A program made the translations under genes and the position numbers. The notes beneath the pieces are model-generated. The model was given only the letters and a program-made list of their open reading frames with translations, was not told the DNA's origin and did no database searches. A stretch of 64,000 nt of DNA from Galbula dea. Taxonomy: Eukaryota > Chordata > Aves > Piciformes > Galbulidae. This document shows, piece after piece, positions 41,701 to 53,700 of this stretch. The stretch is taken from contig VWZX01005792.1 of assembly GCA_013399015.1 (NCBI GenBank), forward strand, positions 1,605,529 through 1,669,528. Reading direction: 5' to 3'. Positions within the stretch are counted from its first letter, which is position 1, and every line of letters starts with the position of its first letter.

Positions 41701-44700
41701 TTTAGAAATCAGCAGCTTAAAGGCACTACTGCATTTAAAAACATTATTAGTTTTCCTGACATGCCTAGAAACCCCAAAATATTTGGCAGAATCTTAATTT
41801 CAAGGTTATTTAGCTAATTTTCTTAGTACACTGTGTTTTAAAATACGCAAGGCTAAAATAAAGAAGTGACTGTACAAAACAAGACAATGTCATTAGAGAA
41901 AGAGATAAGACTTCCAGGCTGAGCGCTCTGCATCAAGGTATTTCAATTACTTCACAAAGATGCCCTAGGCATGTCATATTCCTGTATTCAGCTTGGCATT
42001 TAAACAAACTTGAGCTAATAAATCTATATCTTCTGCATGGAAAGAAAACTGTCATTCAATATTTCCGATTTAAATGCTGAATCGATTACCTTCATTTTCA
42101 TATGGCAGCAGTACTTCAGGCATTGTTAGAAAGGATGTTTTTAATAGTGTAACTTGCTAAAACAGGGAAACATTATTTGTCTGACAAAACACATGTATTT
42201 TCATTTGAGAAGCAACTTACGCAGTGCAACGAGCACAGCCCACTGTGTTCTCTATTGTAGCCTTGCAGCAAAGCCAGTTCCCATTCAGAAATGCAGAAGG
42301 ATGGTAAAAACTAAGCCTCTTCTGGTTGCATCTTGTTACCCGGCAGAGAGCTTCTATCCACTCACTAGCTTCTACACAGTTATTTGCTTGGATATAGAGA
42401 GGCTTCTCTCCATGTAGTACTTGAAACATCTGTAGAAGGAACACAATATTACTCTGCTCAGTAAAAAAAGCCCGTTACTGAGCAACTTTGTATATATCAA
42501 AATAGATTTCAGACCTCAGGCAACTCAATAAAGCTAAATTAAGACAGAAAATGAGACAAGGGAAAAAAGGAATTCTTTTAACAACTTTTGTTTTATGACA
42601 CAGCCCTACCTAGAAGGAGAAAAAAACCTCCACCCACAAAACAACCCCCAACCCTAAACCAAAAAACCCAACCCAAAAGCCAAATAAAACAGCTCCCAGT
42701 GCTCTGCCTACACCATTTCCTCATTCAGAAAAAGAATGCTTGAAGAATCCTGAGAGTAACATGATTCTCAGAAGTCTCTCCTTTAGCCATTGCCAGCCTA
42801 AGTAACAGCTGTGCTTATATTACTGCCTCAGAAGGATGGAAATAACAGAAATACTGATGTGTTACAGGTCTAGAATGAGGCTGTTAGCATAGACAACTGT
42901 CTCAGCTACTAAAGGTGTTGTGGGAAGCTCACATCAAAAGGAATAAATCCAAGTTGGGTAATGTTACCTTTCTAGTAGAACATAATAAAATACGTACTAC
43001 TAATATCTTGTATAAAAGTGCTTTCTAATGAGGAGGTCACAGTAGTTTTAATCTTCATTCCAGAAATATGGAAAGGTGGGCAGAAGTAATAATGGGTCAG
43101 AAAAGTTGGTGCAGAGATCCAAATCTCAAGGTTAAGTTCCATATTCAAAGTACTTAGAATTCCTGCATACAGCTTTTTTATTTCTGAGTAAAAAAAAAAT
43201 TCTGAAGAGTCTAATAATAGGGTTTCAGTAACTCTAAGCTAATTAACCTTTTAGCTAAAGAATACACCAAAAATTGCATATTAACTATCTTTTCACTTAC
43301 ATTTTTCTTGTTGAAGGAGTTCTCATCAAGTTTCTCCACTGCAAGGATGTTTTTGATTGGAATAGTGAAAATGGGTTCTTTATCTGTAAAAAAATTGCAA
43401 ACAGATGAGCGAAGCAGTTTTTTAAAAACTGTTTTATAACCTCAGTGCACTGATACTCTAAGTTAAATGTGCATTTTTATTATTGAGAAGATGTATGTGA
43501 ATCAGAAGTATTTGGTAATCAGGGCAAAGGTAACTAAAGCATATCATGTGTACTTCAGGAAAAGAAAAAGTATGCATTTTAAAAAACCCACAAATCAATG
43601 TAAACACCTAGAAATTATTGAGCATACACAAATAACTGTAAAATAAACATACTTTACCTTGCTGTTTGTGGTAGGTTAATTCTCTACTTGTTAGACAGAA
43701 CCATCGCTTCTTGAAATTCTTTTTACCAATTCGAGTCCTTCCCTGAGCTCTTTTGTACATTTCTCTGTAAAGACAGAATCATATGAAATGCTGCTCTTAA
43801 GTCTTCCAAAGAGCTTTCAAAATCATTTATTGAATAACACATTGTTGTTCATCATGCAGCAACATAAAAATCCACTTCATTGTAGGTTATACAAAAAACA
43901 CCCCATAACTACCAGTCATTCAAAAATACATCCTCGAAATTACCTCCCAACATGGTGATCGCGGGCAAGGTTCCATAAACAGGAAAGGAGTTTTGAAAAA
44001 TATGCAATCCAAAGTCTTGTTTGGAGTGTAACTTTGGAGTGGGTACTTATTCAGACCCAGAACTTGTAATTTTTCTCAAAAAGGAGTGAGCTGTATCCAA
44101 CTACAAGATTCTCTCTTTCCTGCAACTTTCTACATGTGAACGTACTTGGCCTCATCTGGATTAGAAACTGAATATAAATTAAATGATGTTGAACACAAGT
44201 TAAAAGCAAGGGTAGATACAAACTATATTCAGGACACTAAGTGTACTCACTGGTTAACTTTCTTTTCAGCAACAGCCACCAATTTATAACAAACTTTAGC
44301 TACCAAATTGCTATCACTAAGTCCCAATCCACTACAACTGTCTCCTTCATTTCTATTTAGTATATTCATAAGCACTATACTTTTCCTTGGTTGAAATTTG
44401 GACACTTGCTTCACAGAAGAATCTTTACTTGCTACAAATCTGCTTCTCAGATAAATACAAGTATCTTTCACCATAAATGCTGTTTTAACCTTGATCAACA
44501 TTAAAAAAAAAAGTGTTTCTTAGAGTGATGTTCACCTCCATTTTTATAAAAGCATTCTATAATTTATTGTTAAGTATTCCATTTACTGGGTAATTTTTTT
44601 TTTCTCTTTAAAGGCAAAACATTTAGCTGGCTAGGTTTAAATAGCATCCAAAGTAATTCTGAATTAATATGTTCTTTTAAAATACACATTCACAATCCTG

Positions 44701-47700
44701 AATAAACCATCACAGAGCACACACTGAGTTCTAACAGAAATGCAAACAGGCTTTAACAGGTTTTAAACTGCTTTTAATTACTGTTTTCCAAAGTATTTAA
44801 TAGATGAGTTACTTCGCAGTCCAGGAGGTTCCTCCAGTGCATTGATAATAATTGCTTGATGCAAACGGTAGATGACCCAACTAGGAGGGGAGTGCTGCTG
44901 GACCTGATACTCACTAACAAAGAGGGTCTGGTTGAAGAGGTAAAGGATGAGGGCAGCCTTGGCTGCAATGGTCATGAGATGGTGGGATTCAGGATCTTAT
45001 GCAGAAGGAACAGAATACCAAGTAAGATCACAGGAAGTTTGCTGACGACACTAAACTGGGTGGAGTGGCTGACACACCAGAGGGTTGTGCTGCCATTCAG
45101 CATGACTTAAGGGAGGCTGGAGAGTTGGGCAGGGAGAAATTGAATGAAATTCAATAAGGGCAAGCATGGAGTCTTGCACCTGGGAAAGACCAGCCCCATG
45201 TGTATCAGTAGAGGTTGGGGACAGACCTGTTGGAAAGCAGTGAAGGGGAAAGAGATCTAGGGGTCCTGGTGAATGGAAGGATGAGCATGAGCCAGCAGTG
45301 TGCTCTTGTGGCCAGGAGGGCCAATGGGATTCTGGGGTGTATTAGAAGAGGTGTGGTTAGGGGGTCAAGCGAGGTTCTACTCCCGCTCTACTCTACCCTG
45401 GTGAGGCCACATCTGGAAGATTGTGTCCAGTTCTGGGCCCTTCAGTTTAAAAAGGATAGGGAACTGCTTGAAAGAGTCCAGCACAGAGCCACAAAGATGA
45501 TGAAGGGGCTGGAACATCTTCCTTCTGAGGAAAGGCTGAGGGAGCTGGGTCTCTATCTTGGAGAAGAGGAGACTAAGGAGTGACCTCATTTATGCTTTTA
45601 AATATGAGAAGGGCGGGTGTCAAGGGGATGGGGTCGGGCTCTTCTCAGTGGAGCACAGTGACAAGACAAGGGGCAATGACTTTTTCTGTACCATAAACGT
45701 GGACCAAGAAGTGGTTTTTCGTGCACAGGTTGTTGAAAAATCTTTAAGGTAAGCTTACTTTTTAAATGGAGATAAGCAGGACCACCTCAGTGCAGAATAA
45801 AAACAAGCTATGCATGTGTTTCTGCTTATCCTTTAAAATGAGAGCCGACTTGTTAGGGAATCGTGCTGTGGCAGGGGGATTGGACTAGATGATCTTTTGA
45901 GGTCCCTTCCAAATCCTAACATTCTGTAATTAAAGCTGTTGGTTTAAACTAATTCTGCAAACTAACAAAGAATTATAACAAATACAATAGTTTCTAAAGC
46001 ATATCTAATATGCTAATGAGCATTAATCTGATGCTGGCACTAATAACAAAACAGTAAAGTCAATTCTATTCTGCAAAATACAGATTGAAGTTATATTTAC
46101 CCTTCTTTTAGATGGACTGGTTCACTCAGACCACTGGGCTCTTTACTTTCAGCAGAGGAAACATCATCTAGGAACTTAAGGAAAAATACACATGGAATAT
46201 ATACTATTCAGAAAAACAGAACAACTAAAAGCTATTTTGAAAATGTACATATAGAGTTTCTCTTGGAACAGAACAATTACTTAGTGAAATGGAAAGATAT
46301 TGCAGGTATTTGGAAAAATGTAACAAGGGATGCTCATAAGCCACACAATATTTCTTTAAACAGTTGCTAAACAGCAGATCTAATAAAGTCTATTTAAAAA
46401 AAATTGTTATTTTTTAAATCAACCCTAAAAATAAATGAGCGTAGTCTGCTATGTATAACTCTCATATTTGACTGTATGGATTTTGTTACTGTTGGGGTTT
46501 TTTTGTTGTGGGTTGTCTGTTGGCTTTTTTTTGGTGGGGTTTGTTGTTTGGGGTTTTTTTTGCTTGTGTTTGTTGGTTTTGTTTAAACATCTGACACAGA
46601 CAACTATTTTTCTTATTCTGCATAGTAGAAAACTGAACAATAACATAACCTTCTAAGAATCAGGAGCCATCATATACATCAACCATTTAAAAAAAAGAAA
46701 TCTAACTGAAAAGTACCTTTTTAACAGATTCAGTAAATTTTTCCTCTTGAAACTTTTTGAAAAACTCACTCATAAATGTCTCCTTGAAACTTGACTGAAA
46801 GAAAAATGATATTGACATAAATAAACTTTCAAAGAATGTTGTCAACGAAATGAGAAAGATATTTAGTAGCCTTACAAGTTTGCTTTTGGTCAAACTTCCC
46901 CAACTCCCCAAAGTCTGGATGGCTTTTGATACGAGAGTTAATGTTCTAGAAGTCTGTGCATCCTAAAATAAAGAAACAAAATACAGAGGTCACATTTTTT
47001 CACAATATTAAGTAAAAACAAAAACAACAAAAAAACCCCAACCCACAAATATCATTATATTACAAAACATAGTAAAGCTGACACATCTTCAGTTCCTTTT
47101 ACTCTTCACCCAAAGAGAAAGAATGCAAATGCAGTATTGTCCTCTATTAGTACTTGTGCTTTGCTACTGCACAGTGTTTGTTACCACACACCTAATGCTT
47201 CTGAACTATTCAAAACTTCACACTAAATACAATGAACTATCACTGGACAAATGGTAGAAATTTTCACAATACCAACTACACTTAAAATTTTTGTCTGTAA
47301 GGCATTTGTTTAATGTGTTTGCTGACTCACTGCTTACATTCTAGAATAGGATTAAATGCAGAAATGGGCCTTGCTGTTCCCTTTAAAATGTTTAACCCTC
47401 AAGTTACAAAATCCTGTAATCTTTTTACTCAAACTGGATAATGACAAAGGAATGAATCTGAGTAAGCATATTATTTCTTTTAAAAGTACAACACACTTAA
47501 GTAGATAAAATAAGCTAATAAAGATAACCTCTGGAGTATTAGCTTTCACACATATTCTGTATTTTATGTGAAAATAATAGGATTTTTCTTATAGCTATAT
47601 TCCCATCTTTGAAGATTTTTTTAATGCTTAACTACTTGACAATTTGAAAACTTGAGAATGGAGTATTTGCAACTGGCAGAGTCCAAAATAAACAGACAGC

Positions 47701-50700
47701 CCAATTACTGGATAATTCTACAATCTCTGTTTAAGACACAAATGGAAATATTTTTTTTAAAGTAGAAGTGACATCTGGGTATTTAACTTCCACAGTGGAA
47801 GCAATCAGTGCAGTTTAGGCATATGCCTTAAGCAGCTGTCAGTCACATTGCCATTCTAACAAAGAAGCATATTCCCCAAAAAGGCATAGAATCTTTAATA
47901 TCATTAGCTCTTCTATATCATTTGATAATACCTCATGAAGACAGAGAAATTTGATGCTTAAAGAACTGCAAATGTCTTATTTCCTTTGGTGAGGTGTAAG
48001 AGACATTTAGAAACTTATTTCCCAGTTACAGACCCATTGAAAGTAACTTCTGCCTTCCCAGATAAACAGATCTGACTGTTAAGAATAAAACAGAACAAAG
48101 CTTCATGAACTTACTGGATGGTGAGGTCGTAAATGAAAAGTATGAGGTGAGACTACGGCTACAGCAAAGAAACGGAGAAACACAAAGCTGCTCACTGCAG
48201 AATACTGTACATGAGGGTCATCTGCAGAGAAAAACCATGAAATGTAACATGCTCTAAACTTAATAGGAAATAATGAAGACAGTCAATATATGAATCCTTA
48301 CAAAGGTAGCATCAAAGAAGACATTTATATTTTAAAACAGAACAGAAAAATGAAGTGCACGAGATGAGAAAGGTGATCACTGTAAGAAACATTCTACTTA
48401 TCACAGAATCACAGAATATTAGGAGTTGGAAGGGACCTTGAAAGATCATCTAGTCCAACCCCCCCTGCCACAGCAGGATTATAATAAAGGGTTTATTTCT
48501 CCAAGATGAAGTTCCGTTCTCATGAAACTGGCTGACCAGCCACACTACTAGAAATAAGATTATTGAAAGCATTTACATACACAGTGTTGATTAGGTATGG
48601 CTGTACGCATGTCAAATGAAAACACAAAATACTGGAGCAGCTGCCTTTAAACACTAGGGCTAGCAGGTTTGTTCATCTGTAAAGTTGATGACTGATGATC
48701 TCAAATACATTAATGGTGCACAATAAGTGCAGTCAACATGTGGACAGCTTTAATTCTGAGTTACCTCCTAAAACAAATAGTGTTATATGATTTTGAAGCT
48801 GTAAATGAGGATTTTCTCATTAAATATTTTGGATATATTTACACTTTTATACTGGAAAATATAGTGGGACCACATTCTTACTCTAATGACCACTGAACTG
48901 ACTGGGAAATTAGGTAGTCTGAAAGGACTGTCTTAACTAGAGGTATGCTCTCAATTCCAGTAACAAACTCAAATCAGAGAAAGCTTCCAGATTATCACAG
49001 TATGTTCGGAGTTGGAAGGGACCTCAAAAGATCATCTAGTCCAACCCTCCTGCCATAGTAGGATTCCTTAAGACTAGGTTACAACAAAGCTTCCCTGACT
49101 GGGATTTGAACCCAGGTCCCAGCGATGAGAGCACTGAATCCTAACCACTAGACCACCTCCTCTCCATAATGTATTTGCAGTTTATTATATGACATTTCAT
49201 AATGTAATTGAAGTATAAGAGTATTTCAGACCCATGTTATTCCTATATTAAAACCATTCTGAAAAAATGTAACTGTTCTAATAGTGGTCATATTATAAAT
49301 GCATTGAGTATTTTATATTATCCACCCTCCTCGAAACTACTCAGCAGTAGTAAAGCTAACTTCATGTAAGTTATTAATGTGCTACTCATTGTTAACACAG
49401 TTGCAGTTCATGTAGTTAAGATGTAAATACCGAATGTATTTTCAAGTTTACACTTTACTTCTTTAGAAGCAATAAAGAGATCAGCTCTTCTAAGTCACTT
49501 CTGTATTACTTGTGCTTTTCTTCTATTATACTTTTGTTGATGACTTATTTGTTGCTCTTGCAGCATTTCTAACCTGCTAAGTTTGGTATAAACAAATATA
49601 AAACTCTTGCTGATTGATAAGAAAGATGGGGAACTGCTTGAAAGAGTCCAGCACAGAGCCACAAAGATGATGAAGGGAGTGGAACATCTTCCTTCTGAGG
49701 AAGGCTGAGGGAGCTGGGTCTCTTTAGCTTGGAGAAGAGGAGACTAAGGGGTGACATCATCTATGCTTTTCAATATGTGAAGGGTGTGTGTCAGGAAGAT
49801 GGGGTCAGGCTCTTCTCAGTGAAGGCCAGTGACAAGACAAGGGGCAATGGCTGTAAGTTGAAGCACAGGAGGTTCCGTGTGAATACAAGAAAAATTTTTT
49901 TCCCAGTGAGGGTGCCAGAGCACTGGAACAGACTGCCCAGAGAGGTTGTGGAGTCTTCTCTGCAGGTATTCAAAACCCACCAGGACACACTTCTGTGTGA
50001 CCTACTGTAGGGAATCCTCAAAAAACCCTCTTTCACAGAATCACAGAATATTAGGAGTTGGAAGGGACCTTGAAAGATCACCTTGTCCCTTCCGAATCTT
50101 AACATTCTGTGATCACAAGGCTTTACTATAACTTACAGACTAACAGAAAAACAAACTCCTGAATGCCAAGGTAAGAAGTTCAGGGCACAGCTTTAAATAA
50201 GGCAAGAATTTTAACAATTTCCATAAGGTAAATACTGAAGTTAGGTATTTCACTCTGAAAACCATTTTCAAGAGGTTTTTATAGAACACTTACTTGGAAA
50301 TCTTCTGACAGCCAGATGTCTCAAAGAATAAAAAACATCACACATTAGGGTAGGACAACTTATACTTGACTGAACAATTTCATGGAATACTTTGTCTACA
50401 TAATAGCGTAGGTTTTCCTGCAATTATGAAAAAATGTGGGATTTTTCAGACCAATAACATTTACATATGTTTCTTCTGAACACAAACATAACACTACAAT
50501 TCTTCTTTTTGAAACACAGCCTATTCAATTCTGCATTTTAGTACTGTGCATATTTAAAAAGACTCACAATATTTAGATGAGATCACTAGTCTTAAAGAAT
50601 AGTTTAATGATATTTACCTACATTAAAGCATATATGCAGTGTCTGGCAATACATAAAGTCCATTTTTCTAATTTGACAACAACATGTTAGAAGGAAGGAG

Positions 50701-53700
50701 TACTTCCCATGCATACATAGTGAATGTTAATTTAGTTTGTTGCAGCAATTATTGCCACAAATGTCATCCTTTGGCAACAAGCAAGCGGAAATAAAAACTT
50801 CTATGAAAAGTGTTAAAAGCAGTTCTAATTTGGTACTTCATCTAAGTGCTGAGTACAGAACTTCAGGAATCTCGACATCAAACAAATTTCTAAGACTGTA
50901 GTCCTCCCTATCTCATTTCCCATTGGACCTGTCCTTTGCTCTTTTCATAAACAGGGTAAGAAAATACGTTTTCTTTGCTTAGTTTGGAACCAGAGAATTA
51001 TATTGCGACCTAAGTTACTAATTTTCCATAAAGCTGCCTTTCCAAATGTTTTTCTATTAGATTTTGAGAAAGTATAAATTAAGAAAAAAATGATTAGGAG
51101 ACTCACCATATTGATTTCTACATTATCCCCTTCTCTTAATTTGATGGGATCTATTTCACAGGGTTTAGGACACTCACAAATCTGAAACAAACAAAAACTG
51201 TAAGAGCTCAATTTTTCAGACAGAAAGCATGGAAATGCACCTGCTGAAAACCAGATTCTGTCCTAGATTTAGGAGTAAAACTTTATATAAGCTCTAACCA
51301 TCCATAACAGAATGCAATAATCATCCTCTTTTGTGTGTACTTTTCACATGGACCAATTGCATAAAGCATCACATGGGTGAAATCTGCCATGTGTTAGAGG
51401 CTGGAGTAATTGTCACTGCCTGTTTATTTTCAAGCACCTGGAACATAAATAACAAAAAGCAGCTCCTCGGACTAAACTTAAACAGTTATTGCTCAATTTA
51501 ACTTTCCTCTGGAATTCCCTCACCTGTATTGAAGGTACTGAGCAGGCACTGCGTTTGAGCCTCCCCTGCTGTGCCCTGGACAGGATCTGCCGAGGCCCTC
51601 CATGAGCCCAAATCAAGCTGAGGAAGGGGCGGAGCAGGAACCACCGCAGGGGAGATTTAAAGAACTCTAAGGAGCGCGAGCGACCTGGAGCGCGGCGAAC
51701 AGGGGCAGGCAAACAGGGACAAGAACGTCAAGAGGGACGAGCACGTCAGTTTGTACATCAGTTCACAGAGGCAGGGCGAGCAGGCGGAGAACAGTGAAGG
51801 CAGGACGCGAGGCACTGCAACTTGCTCAAGGAGAGATGGTGGCTACTCAAAGGGGGAAGGCTGTGCTCCCAGCACCCTCCAAAAGGAATAATGGCGGAGT
51901 TGTTGCCCTCTACATCAGACACCAGCTGGAGTCAATGAACTCCACCTGGGGAAGGATGATGAACTGGTTGAGAGCTTATGGGTTAGGATTAAAGGGAGGA
52001 CAGGTGAAGGTGATGTTACAGTCAGGGTCTGCTACAGGTCACCTGACCAGCAGGGCCAAGGAGATGAGGCCCTCCACAGGCAGATAGAAGTGGCTTCTAT
52101 CTGCAGGCCCTGGTCCTCATGGGGGATTTCAACCATCCTGACATCTGCTGGAGGGACAATACAGCAAGGCACCAGCAATCCAGGATGTTCCTCGAGTGCA
52201 TTGATGACAACTTCCTCCTCCAAATGGTAGAGGAACCAACTAGGAAAGGTGCTATGCTGCACCTTGTTCTTACCAACAGGAAAGGACTAGTGACCAATGT
52301 AAAGCTGAGGGACAACCTTGGCTGTAGTGACCATGAGGCACTGGAATACCCACCCAGCGGTCTAAGTGTCTTGAAAAGAGTTTCAATACAATAACCTACC
52401 TCATCAATAACAGGTTTCAAAGTAACCTTTAGGTAGTGTTTCCCAACTATTTTCATCATTTCATCTACACACCGAGTAGCTAATGAGTTGCCTCTGAAGA
52501 CTGTGTTTGCTTCTCTGCAAGAAAATAATTGATTTTATTTGAACAGGGAAAAAATAAGAAGCTCAGTTACAAAATCCAGTTAATACTCTACCTTGCTATT
52601 AAATAATTAACTTTTGAAAATAGTATTTTAAATTAAAGGAATTCTAGAACCTAGATAGCTAGCTTGCAATAGCACTCACAAACAGAACAATAATAAACAA
52701 GAATATTATTAGAGCCATTACAACAACCAGAAACATAAATAAGGAAAAGCCTAAGAGATTTTAGACAAAGGAAGTTCTAATCCAGTGCTGAATATAAGAA
52801 ATAAAAATTGGAGAAAATGCCAAAGTAATGAAGACTTGTACTTCATTGAAATACAATTCTTCCTCCAGTAGCCCTGGTGAAAAAAAAAATCTTAGAGCTA
52901 CAATAAATAGCATTAACTGCTACACTACACTGATAAACTCAGACACTTTAATCAAAGCACATTTAATCTAGGGTTATGCTTTTTATTCATTATAACTGTT
53001 GAAGAAAACAGAGAGCCAGCTATGCAAAGGAAATCTTTCTTATCTGAGAGACTTAGTTTCACTTTTTTTTTTGTTGTTGCAGTACAATTATAATGGAAAG
53101 GAATGTATGTATAAAATTCAGTTTAGAGAATTATTTTCCACGAGTTACCTCGTTCTACACAGTTAAATTGTCGCACCTTATTAAAATCTGGAGTAAGTCA
53201 GCTTTGAAATGAACCAACATGAGTGACAAAATCCCTTCCACATCTCCATGGGATTATGACTTGGTACCTCACATACCACTACTCAGGTCTACTTCATTTC
53301 TCTCTTAACCACAGAGCTGTATACACTGCTACTTGGAAAACCTCCTCTGCTTGCTACTTTCAAGACATGCAGGAGGAGATGTACGTATCTACAAGGCTTC
53401 ACTGCAGAAAAACAGTACCCCTCATTTAAGTCACATACTAAAGGAAACAAGGTAAGATTCTCAGCAATTTAAAAAATATTATGTATCAATCTAATGACCA
53501 GTAAAATTTGAAGAGTAGCCAAATTAAGACATTTTAAAATCAAATCTATGTGCCCTTGGACACAACTCTAGACTGCTAGCTTGTTATGTTTACCTATATG
53601 CAATAAAAACTTACAAAATTTTACCAAATAGCACACAGTCATTAACTCTTGATTCCTGGCTTTGGTGTGACTTTAAGGAATGTTTATATAAACTAGCATT

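Noticed and set aside
46496..46586. G-quadruplex in the G/T-rich tract
   Set aside because: The G runs are separated by loops of more than ten bases, too long for a confident call.
49091..49162. Functional tRNA-Glu gene
   Set aside because: The 5' acceptor strand pairs at only two of seven positions with the 3' strand, and the sequence continues into a CR1 tail instead of a T-run terminator.
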